Assembly (NCBI GenBank): GCA_016098155.1
Contig: JAAAJB010000240.1
Span: forward strand, 1-49,383
From: Actinomortierella ambigua
Taxonomy: Eukaryota > Mortierellomycota > Mortierellomycetes > Mortierellales > Mortierellaceae
Direction: 5' to 3'
DNA length: 49,383 nucleotides
Position numbers and translations under genes: made by a program. The notes beneath the pieces are model-generated. The model made no database searches. It had not been told where the DNA came from and saw only the letters and a list, made by a program, of their open reading frames with translations. Positions 34,020 to 44,178 of this stretch are shown in pieces (position 1 is the stretch's first letter; each line of letters begins with the position of its first letter).

Positions 34020-34446
34020 TTGCTAGATGTGCGCACTTTCCTCCTAAATGTGCCCATTCCGTATGATAGCGTAAGAAATAGCGGCATGGCGTTACGAATT
34101 CTGCTATGATCATATCAAGCTAGTGGGGTTGGCCCATGCCCGGAACACCCACGGCACGTCCCTTGCCCTGGCAACTGTGTGGGGTGGCAGAGAAGTATAC
34201 CTCTTTGACACACTCTTAAACATGATCTTCACCCTCCCCCCCTCCACTCCTCTCCTCTTTGGGACTGAAACATACGGCCAAAAAGTGAGAGAGACACGTA
34301 TAAGGCTGCTTAGACGAAGTTTGTGAAAAAAGCAGAATCGGGGGGTGAGGAAGAGAGGTTACGATAGAGTTGGGGGAGGGAAATAGAGCAAGGGAACAAT
34401 GGGGGCGAGTCGACAACAGAAGGAATTCGTGTTGGTTACACTGCAT

Positions 34447-34457
34447 TTTGGCGGGAA
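34447..34457 (+). promoter_or_regulatory. E2F-like site TTTGGCGGGAA (copy 2)
   Basis: Perfect copy about 430 bases upstream of the proposed Zn2Cys6 start codon. Its flanks differ from the other two copies (GCAT before, CATT after), so the shared core is not just a larger duplication. Confidence 0.5.
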
Positions 34458-36051
34458 CATTACTCACCCGCTTCCCTCCCTCTTCCCCCCCTTCCCTTTC
34501 GCCTCTGGCTTCGTACACCCTTTCTGTTTCCGCCCGACCTCTGCATTATCCAAACGCAGGAAGGGCAACGAGAGAGAAGTAGACAAACAATAATAAAAAA
34601 AAAATACAAAGCCATCTCACTCCCTCCATTGAATCTCAATAGAAGTAACGATGAATAATTTTCTGGCATAATACTGTTGTTGATGTTGTCGATGTTGTTG
34701 TTCGTGCTGTTGTTGTTATTGTTGGTGCTGGTTCCAATGTCTCTTTTCCACAAAGTGTGGACTGTCGGTTCGCTCCCATTCGTGCAAAGAGGATAGCGCT
34801 GTAGTAGCGCCCAGTGCTCAAATGACCCTTCCTCCCATTTTGTTTACGACGCTGTTAATTAGGGAGTGAGCGGACAAGGGAGTTCCACTCGTCTCGGAAA
34901 GGAAAGTAGAACACACGGACTCGTACCTGCAGTGTGGGTCAGTGGCTCGAGTTTCAGGGGCAAGCAGGAAAGCAAAGAAATAGGAGGGGGAGGGGAAAGT
35001 AAGGACTGGGTGCAGGAGCGAGAGAAGGAAGAGAGTGGTTGAGGAGGAGAGATTGTAAGACTGGGCAGAGAAATAGCCCTTGGAAAAGCGTCGATTGTCA
35101 TTCATCGTCGTTGATGCTTACATGATATATGGAATCAGTGCCATGTCTAGGCCGACCCTTCCCAGCCCCTGTTTGTTTCTCTGTGGGGTGGAAATGTGGA
35201 GGGAAGGGAAGTTGATGCATCGCGTAAATTACGTATTGGGGGGCATCAACTTGTCTATCGTCCTTCTTCCCGCGTTCGAGCTCCATGCACGTATCTCAAG
35301 CGCCGGTGAATTTGATGGCGATGGCGCTGGCCAGCACAGTTGTCAGTATGACCCATGGGGTGCCCGTATGTTGGCGTCTATGTGCTGTGAATGTGAATGT
35401 ACACAGACAACTTGTACGCCCTTTGGAAGGCAATTACTTTTAGGCTATTCTTCTTCATGCTGCGTTCGCCTACGAATGCCCGACTTTGTCGCGTCAAAGC
35501 ATGGGAGGAGGGAGAAGGAGCCTGTGTGCGCATGGGGTTGTCCTGCGCTATTGGACAAATAAGCAAATGGACGCAAGGGGCGCTGAATATCACGGCGACT
35601 AAGAGGCTGAATGTTCACTGAGCGATGAACACGAGCGAGGGCCTGAACCAGCAAAGGGCCATCGCCGTCTCCCTTCTCCGTCTGTTCGTTTGTTTCCCTA
35701 GCAAACATTCTCAATTTATTGTTGTTGCTGGAGGCCTCTGTTAAAACAGAGGGGCAAACCCTATCGCTTCGTTGTAGTCATCGGCTATCCGATCCTGTTC
35801 TAAGAAGGGGGGAAAGTAAACAGCTGCAACCAAAGCTAGTACCGAACCAGGCTGCCTTCTTTTCTCCCTTTGTCTCGAGTGCCTTCTTGTAAAGAGCCCG
35901 TCAACGAAGTCAATGATTGAGCGGGGTTATCATCGTCATTGTGCTTATTCAGTGGTTTTATCCATCCCATCGCCATCGTCTGAACGATGACGAGTCTTAA
36001 AAACCCGCAACAGTGTCCTTATAGCTACCTTTTCTAAATCGAATGTAGTCT

Positions 36052-36076
36052 TTGTGTGTGTATATATGTGTGTGTG
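36052..36076. repeat. GT/TA microsatellite
   Basis: TTTGTGTGTG followed by TATATATG and TGTGTGTG within the gene-poor region. Confidence 0.85.
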
Positions 36077-37018
36077 TTTTTGCTGTATCTGCCTTTGAAT
36101 TTCAAGTGTTGCTGAAGATTTTGTTTGGGCAAACATACGCATGTATGTGCAACGCATGCGAAGCTTTAATTGGTCTGCTCCGCTAGGGAAGCCTATTGTC
36201 AATTCCTCCTCGGAAGAAAAGAGGGAGAAGGGTGATAGGGTCGCTCCCCGAAGTTTTCTTCTCCCACTGTGCACACAGGTAACACCTCCCTCTCTCTTTT
36301 CTCCCCAGCAGAAAATGAGAGTGGTGCTCGCTTGACGGTTTTCTTCGGGCACTTTCAGCCGGCACTGTTGTCGCCACCCCTCTTCTCTTTTCGATATGAT
36401 GCGATGGTGAGATATACTTCGCGCCGGTGCTGCTGCCATCTGCCTTGCTGGAATACTCGCTTGACTCGGAGCACAGTGATTAACGTTGAGGGCGGTAGTG
36501 AAAACGAGTTCAGACCCAGCCGAGAGACGTCATGGCGAAGCGGTGTGCTCCCTACTCCGTAAGCTGTGTCGAGGTTGAAAAAAAAGCCCCCATGTGCATT
36601 TGCTTTATCCTCTCCTATGTATGCACTCCTCCGAGCTACGCGCGCCAACACAAGAGCAAGGCGTTGATGTGAGCACACACCTGGAAGCTTCCCACTCTCC
36701 TTCCCCCCCCCCCTTTTTTTTTTCTACAATGCTATGGCGTTTTCACCTTTGTATGAAAAAACGATGTGGGTTCTGCTATAGTAGCTCTATTCATTCGTTT
36801 GAGATGGGTGACTTGTTCGCTTTTCGTATTGTCGGCCATGGTAGAATGCTCTCGAACGCGTCCGTCAACATAGGGGACAATAGAAATGAGAATCCTGGTC
36901 TGGGTCACTCTACTCCAAAACCATCCATCATCCACCCGACACTTGTCTTCCCGAGCAACAACCTCAATGCATGCGCGTTTTATTTTTTCTCTCTTCTTCT
37001 TTTCTTTCTTTCTTTCTT

Positions 37019-37029
37019 TTTGGCGGGAA
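37019..37029 (+). promoter_or_regulatory. E2F-like site TTTGGCGGGAA (copy 3)
   Basis: Perfect copy preceded by a (CTTT)n tract. It shares 17 bases, TTTCTTTTTGGCGGGAA, with copy 1. Confidence 0.5.
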
Positions 37030-37532
37030 ATGAATTTCGAAGCATCCATCTTTTGCCCATCTCCCTCCTTACCTTCACGTTGTCTAACCAAAGGCTGAAC
37101 CAGGAAGGACAAAGAAAAAAGGAACAGGAGGGACCAAACTATGTATCCCGTGGAGAGTGCCGTGGTGGGATACCATGTCACGTATCACACGCAAAAAAAA
37201 AAAAAAAAAACTTAAAAAAAGAGTCATGCATCACAATATACTCTCAGCTCTGCACCCATGGTAGGACAATGCATGTTCAACATTGGACTGGGGCAGCCTG
37301 GGATTGAACATGTGTCCAACAGGGACGAGTAAGCAATGTCGTAACAGGCAATAGACCCACCCCAAAACTCTCACCCTACTCTCATCGTCCACACTCTATC
37401 ATCTAATACTCAGGTAGATTGCTAGACTTTGGCGTTCTATCACTGATACATTTTCTATATAGAAGCCTACAGATGCCTCTTAATAAAGCAACATAGCGTG
37501 GTGATGGAGGGCTCCAGTTTGGCACCGTTGGC

Positions 37533-37539
37533 TATAAAA
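37533..37539 (+). promoter_or_regulatory. TATA box of the glycine-rich secreted-protein gene
   Basis: TATAAAA lies 70 bases before the start codon at 37609, inside GGCTATAAAAGC. Spacing and context fit a core promoter for an inducible or abundant transcript. Confidence 0.65.
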
Positions 37540-37608
37540 GCAGGTCTCATCAGGCTCTCATGATAGTAACCCAACGCACCGAACTTACAGCACACTATCA
37601 AGAAGATC

Positions 37609-38247
37609 ATGTTCTCTGCAAAGTTTCTCTCGTCCTCTATCCTTGCCTTTGCCCTGGCTGTTGGCTCGGTGCTGGGCGTACCCATCCTTGATGATGCTGC
37701 CTTCGGAGACCCTATGATGGCCGGCGGTTTTGGCGGCCCTACTGGCTTTGGCGGCATGGGTGCTCTGGGCCCTATGGCTTCTCCAGGCGGTGGCGGTTTT
37801 GTTGGATCCAACAACGGCTTGCCTCCATTGAACGTGCCCGTTACCCCACTCGCCATCTTCCCCCAAACCGACGTGATCCCCAGCACCTCTGTCTATCCTG
37901 TTGTCTCTGTGTATGTATAACGACGCACTTTGAGGCGCGCTCAGCTCTCAAGAAGTGCACTTTGGAGTAGACGAACAAAGATATGGTCTTGCAAGTGACT
38001 GATATCTCTCTCTCCGTCTCTCTTTAAAACTAGCTTCCCAACTATGTACAACGACTACAGCATCTATGGTCCTCCTTACGTTCCCTACGGCCCCGGCGGC
38101 CCCGGCTATGGTGGTCCCGGCTACGGTGGTGCTGGTTATGGCGGCTTCGAAGGATATGGCCTTGGAGGTGCCGACATTGGAATGTTTGGTGGAGGCCTTG
38201 GTGGAGGCCTTGGTGGAGGCAGTTGGGGTGGTGCGATGCCATTCTAA
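37609..38247 (+). CDS. Glycine-rich small secreted protein
   Basis: Two exons, 37609-37910 and 38034-38247, joined in phase for 171 residues. Residues 1-23 form a signal peptide: MFSAKF, then a hydrophobic core (ILAFALAVGSVLG), with likely cleavage near VLG-VP. The mature part is Gly-rich and has two low-complexity zones: GGFGGPTGFGGMGALGPM in exon 1, and tandem GYGGPGYGG-type and GGGLGGGLGGG repeats in exon 2. There are no cysteines in the mature part. Such composition suggests a cell-wall or surface structural protein, but no family could be named. It lies 367 bases upstream of ACR3 on the same strand and has a good TATA box. Confidence 0.75.
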
Positions 38248-38614
38248 GTTGCTACATAAGAACGGCCTTCTCTGCATTGTTCCCCCATTCAATGGCTTCA
38301 AATTCTTTACAATTCTACATGCAACATGCACTGAAAAAAAATGCAAATAAAGACAGACGAAATAACATGGTGTGCCAGCTCTTCGTTGCTCAGGCTTTAT
38401 TTTTGTTTCGTGGGGGACACAAACCAGGCCGTTGGAATCAGCTGGAGATTTTATACACAATGTCGAGGGGACCAAAGAGGCACGCTATCTGATCGGATTG
38501 AGCAGTCTTTCTCTTCTTCTTCTTTCCTCCACTTTTATCATCTTATCTCTCACCATCCCATCTCTCTTTGTTTTTTATTTTATTACTATTGCTTGTCACG
38601 GTATTTGAACTGCC
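38248..38614 (+). other. Intergenic region upstream of ACR3
   Basis: 367 bases with a pyrimidine-rich stretch (about 38505-38590) just before the ACR3 start codon, a common fungal leader feature. No TATA consensus or other site stood out. Confidence 0.5.
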
Positions 38615-39760
38615 ATGCAAGGACTCTCGTTCATAGACACCTTCCTGCCATTATGGATTCTCCTCTGCATGGTCGGCGGTGTGCTTATCGGCTACTACGT
38701 CCCCAGTGTGGAGCAAGTCTTGAACGCAGCACAGTTCGCTGACGTCTCACTGCCGATTGCCATCGGGCTGCTCTTTATGATGTATCCAGTCTTTTGCCGC
38801 ATCAAGTACGAGGAACTACTGAGGCTGCTGCAGGGTTCGTTCATCAGACGTCAGATCCTCTTTTCGTTGATCATTAACTGGATCGTGGCCCCTTTGCTCA
38901 TGGTCGCCTTGGCCTGGATGACCCTGCCCGATCTCCCAGGCTACCGCAGCGGCGTTATTCTTGTCGGTGTTGCTCGATGCATTGCCATGGTCCTAATCTG
39001 GAACCATCTGGCTGGTGGCAACCAAGAGTTTGGCGCTCTCACCGTCGCAATCAACTCGCTGCTACAGATGGTCCTGTACGGGCCTTTGTCGTACTTCTAT
39101 GTTGTGATCCTCGGTCAGGGCAGTCAAATCAAGATCGACATGTGGACCATTGTGCGCAGTGTGCTGATATACATGGGCATCCCACTCGCGGCCGGATACA
39201 TGACCCGGGTGGCCCTGCGCCGATACGAGTGGTACCACAAACAATTTCTCGAGTTGATGGACAAACTGTCGCTCGTGTCGTTGCTCTATATCATCTTGCT
39301 CATGTTTGCCTTGCAAGGCCGCGAGATTATCCATGATATTGGCAACGTCTTACGGACGGCTGTACCCTTGGTTCTGTACTTTTTCGGCATCTTTACCAGC
39401 GTCCTCGCCTGGTGCTACCGCACCCGGGTACCCTTCGACATTGCTGTCGCGCAGTGCTTCACGGCTTCGTCCAACAACTTTGAGCTTGCCATCGCTGTCG
39501 CCGTCGGCACCTTTGGCGTGCAGTCAAAAGAGGCATTAGCGGCCACCATCGGGCCCTTAACGGAGGTCCCCATGCTGGTCTCGTTGGTTTATTTCACCAA
39601 GTATGCCCACCGCCGTTGGTATGGCCCTCGGGAACAAGCTGCTATTTCTGATGCTGTTGGTGCTGGCTCTTTGACGACAATGCCGGTAATTACCTCCGAC
39701 ATCGAAAAGCACCAAGATGAGGCAAACTTGCCGATACCTAGGGGCAACAATGATCAATGA
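38615..39760 (+). CDS. ACR3: Arsenite efflux permease Acr3
   Basis: A plasma-membrane exporter of arsenite (and in yeast some antimonite), of the Acr3 branch of the bile/arsenite/riboflavin transporter superfamily. It is a single exon of 381 residues with about ten hydrophobic helices. The family hallmarks are present: the conserved Cys in VGVARCIAMVLIWNHLAGGN (about residue 126, TM4) and the conserved Glu in SNNFELAIAVAVGTFG (about residue 293, TM9). LTEVPMLVSLVYF closes the fold. The C-terminus is a ~40-residue polar cytosolic tail. No arsenate reductase or arsenic-responsive regulator is adjacent, so there is no arsenic gene cluster in this window. It converges on QCR9 with 134 bases between stop codons. 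Confidence 0.92.
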   Translation: MQGLSFIDTFLPLWILLCMVGGVLIGYYVPSVEQVLNAAQFADVSLPIAIGLLFMMYPVFCRIKYEELLRLLQGSFIRRQILFSLIINWIVAPLLMVALAWMTLPDLPGYRSGVILVGVARCIAMVLIWNHLAGGNQEFGALTVAINSLLQMVLYGPLSYFYVVILGQGSQIKIDMWTIVRSVLIYMGIPLAAGYMTRVALRRYEWYHKQFLELMDKLSLVSLLYIILLMFALQGREIIHDIGNVLRTAVPLVLYFFGIFTSVLAWCYRTRVPFDIAVAQCFTASSNNFELAIAVAVGTFGVQSKEALAATIGPLTEVPMLVSLVYFTKYAHRRWYGPREQAAISDAVGAGSLTTMPVITSDIEKHQDEANLPIPRGNNDQ

Positions 39761-39894
39761 TACCACGTTTTACAATAGCAGAGCTAGTTGTGCGTGCCCA
39801 TGGGCTTGTTTATTGTGACATGTAATAGTGGATGAGAAATGGCGGGAGAGGGGGATTGGTTTGGATCAAGAGGAGAGCTTGCAGTAGTGCAAGT

Positions 39895-40775
39895 TTACTC
39901 GTACTTGTGGGCAATGTCCTTCCATTGGCGCTAGATAAAAAGTCAAGAAGGGTATGTGTTAGAGACATGTATAGGAAGGCGCTCTCCTCCAGGGTCAACT
40001 GGGGCGAAAGAATAAGAATGTGGTAGATGTATTATGTGTACAGGAGGGAGAGAAGTGGTCTGAGGACAAGATAATCCTGAATCCCGTTGAAGCGCGTCGC
40101 GCCTACATTGTCTTGCGTGTGATCCAGAGTGATGAGCGTAGGCGAGCACGCTCTGTCCACATCCCTTCCTTATGCTGTTTAAAAAACGCACTCAGAAAGG
40201 ATTGCAACAGGTTTTTGGTCCGAATTTATGTTGTTTGTTGACGCGCTCCTGACCAGGGCCTCACTAGACAAGGCAGGACTAGACCCGTTGTGTAGTGGAT
40301 TGAGTATGCGTTCGAAAACGGAGAGATTGATGTGCGCCATGCTGGTGGCATTTGTATTGCTGCGATCAGCTCCGGTTGCTGGCGACTCTCGGATCGCCCA
40401 GGTTGGCATTATTTCCGTGCTCTGTCATTTGTTGTAACTCTGTTTGATTCAGGGCCTGACAGTCTGATCCTAGAGCTGTGAAGACATGGATATGTGCTTC
40501 TCGTAAATGGAGATTGGAGAGAGAGTGAAAGGAAGAGAGAGTATGTGCGCATGTTGGCGTGGGTGGGAGGTAGAGGCATGGGATGCAATGTGAGGACTTA
40601 CGCCCTTGTTGATGTTGTCCCAGATGCGGTCCGAGATGGAGTCAAAGGCCATCTCCATGGCGAAGGCGCTGACGAAGATGGTGGTCAGGAAGACCGAGTT
40701 GCGCTTGACGATAGTGTTGTAGCCAGCGCGGGCGAAGCGGTTAGCAGTGGTGTTGTTGGACGACTTGACTGGCAT
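39895..40775 (-). CDS. QCR9: Cytochrome bc1 complex subunit 9 (Qcr9)
   Basis: A small single-span subunit of respiratory complex III in the mitochondrial inner membrane. Two exons on the minus strand: 40602-40775 (58 codons) and 39895-39930 (12 codons with the stop), in phase, for 69 residues. Family pattern: TIVKRNSVFLTTIFVSAFAM (the VKRNSVF..TIF..AFA block), then EMAFDSISDRIWDNINKG, and the conserved tail RQWKDIAHKYE in the second exon. The tail match settles the splice, because no similar sequence occurs elsewhere. The N-terminus is about 15 residues longer than in yeast. The 671-base intron is almost ten times the length of the second exon's neighbours and holds no recognisable gene. Confidence 0.88.
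39931..40601 (-). other. 671-base intron of QCR9
   Basis: Bounded by GTAAGT and ATCTAG on the minus strand. A short plus-strand open frame (40228-40437) shows no coding bias or family resemblance. A GTGATGA at about 40129 on the plus strand resembles a C box, but on the strand opposite to the host gene. Confidence 0.6.
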
Positions 40776-41640
40776 GATGGGAGGACGGGATGCAGTGGGG
40801 GGGAGACAAGGAAGGAATGCCGCTACTTCGGAATCGAGCCTGTGTTTTTTTTCCGAGAGGGCTGACCACAGAACAGAGAGGGGCGGGGGCTGCGATGGTA
40901 CACAATTTTTATCGTATTTCCTGCGAGGAAAAAAATCATCTTCACAAAATACACACGTACCCAAAACAATCGTGTCAATTGCTGCCAACGTTCTTTTTCC
41001 ACTCTGAGAGTCAAGACGCATGGCATCATGGAGGCACTCCTCAAACACAAACGCACAATATAGACAATCAAAACTGACAGGTAGAGACACATAGGCCTTT
41101 GTTTTTTTTTTACAACTTTTTTCTGTTTTATTTCCACTCTCTAAGTTATGATAATATTCCTTCAGCATCTCGTGTCACGTCTGCGCTCCTAACTGTCGAA
41201 AGCAACAAAGAGCAATTGATGGTTAGCAACTCGTTATTTCGACTCTTAAAAGAACGACCACTCGCATTGGAGGCGTTGAAAGTAGAAGGATCAGAAGAAA
41301 AGGCAATAAAGTGTTTGTCCGCATTATTGGTTGGAACAGGTCTGTAAAATTTGCTTCATCATTATCAACTCTCTTCTCCTTGAAGACAGAGAGAAAGAGA
41401 GAGAGGAATGGGAGAAGGGGAGGTGAGGGTGAAGTCAAGTGGGAGGGTAGTCATCTTACCTGATGAGTGCAAGGAGGTGAAAACTCTGCAATCAACCAGC
41501 GAGTTGCTTAAATAGAGAAAATGGAACCATAACACAAGCCCCCCCCCCACTTTGTGATAACCGACGAAAGCAGTCCACAGGCCGATTCGCACCAACAGCC
41601 TCCCTCACCTCCCCTTTCTCCGAAGTATTTGCCTCGTGGC
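40776..41640. other. Divergent intergenic region QCR9/OLA1-like
   Basis: 865 bases lie between the two start codons, serving two mitochondrial-protein genes. A minus-strand open frame (about 40900-41168) reads MLKEYYHNLESG... but has no coding bias or recognisable motif. T and A runs occur near 41101-41110. No TATA consensus was seen. Confidence 0.5.
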
Positions 41641-43229
41641 ATGACATTCCTTAAGACTACTGCCTCTTGGTGCAATGCATCATTAGGCTCTCGGATACCT
41701 ATACTAGCACAGTACACCTCTTCACGGTCATGGAACTTCGCTATCCTCGTAGCTTCCTCGCAACGGAGGAGCTATTCGTCCAAAAAGGCCACAGGAGCCC
41801 CTGAGCCCCGGTCCTTGCTGGGACGCCCCTCCAACAACCTAAAGATGGGCATTCTGGGTGTGCCTAACATCGGCAAGTCCACATTCTTCAACGCCTTGAC
41901 GAACTCTTCCGTCCCTGCAGAGAACTTTCCTTTTTGTACCATCGATCCTTCTGAGGCTCGCGTGGCTGTCCCCGATGACCGGTTTGATTGGCTCATCGAT
42001 CACTACAAACCCGAGAAGGTGACCCCGGCCTACCTGACAGTCATTGACATTGCCGGTTTGGTCCGTGGTGCAGCTAATGGTGAAGGCTTGGGCAACGCCT
42101 TCTTGTCGCATGTCCGATCTGTGGATGCCCTATTCCATCTTTGCCGTGGCTTTGAGGATCCAGGTGTGACCCACGTCGACGGATCCGTCGATCCTGTCCG
42201 CGATCTTGAGACGATTCATGACGAGCTCCTACTGCGTGACATGGACTGGTTGGATAAGATTCACCAAGAGTGGAAGACGGCTGTTTCTCGTGTTAGCAAG
42301 AATGCAACTGCTGCCGATAAGAAGAAGAAGGATGACTTTGTATGATCTCGATGATGTATACGCGAGCGGCAGAAATGTGTTTATCGCCAAAATACCCTCC
42401 CCCAATAACCTAACTTATCTTTCTTCTTTCTTACATACATCGTTAACACGCTTTTAGGCCGTTATTGAAAAGCTGAGGGACTGGGTTAATGGTGGCAATG
42501 ATGTTCGTAAAGGCGAATGGACAAATCAGGAGATCGAAGTCATCAACCAGCAATACCTGCTTACTGCAAAGTAATGTCAAGATAGCACACTGGCACCCCT
42601 ATGCTGCATAGCTTGCGTATTGACGATGTCCTTCGGTGCTCACTCACTTACCCTGCATGATATTTCTGTTCCATCCATCCAGGCCTATGATCTACCTTGT
42701 CAACATTAGCGAGCACGACTACCTCAACATGCACAAGACGCCCAACCCTTGGATTGCCAAGATTCAAGCTTGGATCGACAAGAACCACCCCGGCGATCTG
42801 TTAATCCCATTCTCGGGCTCGTTTGAAAACCAGCTGTCACTCTTCAACGATACGCCAGAAGATAAACAGACAGTACTGGACGATGCCTCAGAACAAGTGG
42901 GTCGTACCGTCACGTCGGCGCTTCCCGAAATTATTGTCCGCGGACGGGAAGCCCTGCAGTTGCACCAGTTCTTCACAGCAGGTCATTCTGAGGTTCGTGC
43001 TTGGACTATCCGTGCTCAAACCAAGGCCCCACAAGCTGCCGGTGTCATCCACACCGACTTTGAACGTGGATTCATCATGGCCGAGGTCATGAAGATGAAT
43101 GACCTCATGCAGCTCGGATCTGAGGCATCTGTCAAGGCCGCAGGGCTTTACCTCTCAAAGGGCAAGGATTATGTGGTTGAGGATCAGGACGTCATCTACT
43201 TCAAATTTAATGTTACAAAGAAGAAATAA
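41641..43229 (+). CDS. YLF2: Mitochondrial OLA1/YchF-type ATPase (Ylf2-like)
   Basis: A TRAFAC-class P-loop protein of the Obg-like OLA1/YchF family. Exons 41641-42339, 42458-42570 and 42683-43229 are in phase, giving 452 residues. The first ~60 residues are basic and Ser/Thr-rich with no acidic residue until TGAPE, ending with QRRSYSSKK, which looks like a mitochondrial presequence. G1 is [14 protein letters not shown] and the switch II region is [20 protein letters not shown]. The G4-like element is NISE (NxxE instead of NKxD, the OLA1 hallmark of ATP preference). The C-terminal TGS domain has [35 protein letters not shown] and [10 protein letters not shown]. Yeast has cytosolic Ola1 and mitochondrial Ylf2, and the presequence points to the latter. 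Function in mitochondria is not well defined in the family. Confidence 0.92.
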
Positions 43230-43514
43230 AATGAGCTGCTACTAGACTACAATACTAGGCCACTCATTCGCTAGTGAACCAGAGCTCATTGTCTATCAAG
43301 GATTAGGCGCCCACAGACTCCTACTGAAATCGTCACGGAAGTGATCCTTGAGCTTTGACAATCCCTCGGTGAAGATTAACATATGTCACAGTTGAATCCT
43401 GCGATATAATCCCGAGAGTAATCCTAAAGACCGATGTAGAAATTTGTCATGCGATGTAAGCAAGAGACTTTCGTCTGATCGTCAGAAACGATTTCCTATA
43501 TTCTCCATGACATT

Positions 43515-44019
43515 CTAGTCATACGTTTTTTGTGATGCCCTTAGAAGTCGCTCGTCTTGTTCCTGAGCCATGCTCTCAAACACGTACGCCATGGATCTCG
43601 TTGTCCATGATTCACTAGCCAAGATAGGGAGTACAAGGTGGTACTCTCCCTGTATGCAAAGAGAAGAAGAGTCAGGCAGCCCGTAATAGAGTCTGTAATA
43701 TCTTGAACGGATCAGCATGCATGTCTTACCGTGTCGGGATGGATGCCTTCCACGAAGCACCGTAGCAGAGTAAGAAACGGGACCACACTCACGTCCTTAA
43801 ACTCCTTGGCCTCTGTGAGATCCAGGTACACTTGGAAAAGTTGCTCTGCGTGCTCTGGGAACTGCTCGCACTCGGCCTTTACGCTTTTGTACTAGTTGTT
43901 TGAAGGGACAGCAGACAAGAAAGGGCTCATGAGACCATCGTGTCATTTTTCACGTAAAGCAACTGTCAGACACACTGTAGTTCAAGTACCTTAGGATGAG
44001 CATGGAGGGCATGGGTCAT
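43515..44019 (-). CDS. Small conserved-looking protein, unrecognised (108 aa)
   Basis: Three exons on the minus strand: 43990-44019, 43730-43891 and 43515-43649, all phase 0, for 108 residues. The product is soluble, mostly helical and acidic (CEQFPEHAEQLFQVYLDLTE, then VVPFLTLLRCFVEGIHPDTG, then a Gln/Glu-rich end). There is no signal peptide or membrane span. I do not recognise the family. Support comes from three clean GT-AG junctions in phase, C/G-biased third positions, and its place in a compact divergent pair with DPM3 (159 bases between start codons). Confidence 0.6.
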
Positions 44020-44094
44020 AATGTCGAAAGGGAATCAGCAAGCGGCCCTCGAAAGTTGAAGTTGTGACCTTTTGACGCTCCAAATTTGAGGGAC

Positions 44095-44104
44095 CCAAAT
44101 TTGG
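44095..44104. promoter_or_regulatory. CArG box (SRF/Mcm1-type) in the DPM3 divergent promoter
   Basis: CCAAATTTGG fits CC(A/T)6GG exactly and is a perfect palindrome. A near copy, CCAAATTTGA, starts at 44080, 15 bases upstream. Both lie in the 159-base promoter shared by DPM3 and the 108-residue protein gene. MADS-box binding is inferred from the consensus only. Confidence 0.5.
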
Positions 44105-44178
44105 TTATTGTAACTGAATTACTTTCTTTTTCCCTTCATCTTGGACCTTTTTTCAGACCTTCAGAAGTTGCTGGCACC

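Larger units (their letters stand above)
34020..37608. other. 3.6-kb gene-poor region upstream of the Zn2Cys6 gene
   Basis: No frame has convincing coding bias, no tRNA-like fold was spotted, and the longest open frame (35945-36439, minus) is low complexity. It contains two TTTGGCGGGAA sites, a GT microsatellite (about 36052-36076), CT-rich tracts and an A run at 37194-37210. It probably acts as the extended upstream region of the regulator gene and, at its right end, the promoter of the secreted-protein gene. Confidence 0.5.

Noticed and set aside
35945..36439. 164-residue minus-strand open frame in the gene-poor region
   Set aside because: It is low complexity with no codon bias, no splice support and no recognisable motif.
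40124..40250. Box C/D snoRNA-like GTGATGA...CTGA on the plus strand in the QCR9 intron
   Set aside because: It is on the strand opposite to the host intron, the C-D spacing is long, and no terminal stem is seen.
40470..41168. Minus-strand open frame covering QCR9 exon 1 and upstream DNA
   Set aside because: Only the part from 40775 matches a family. The upstream portion has random composition, and the QCR9 ATG is well placed.
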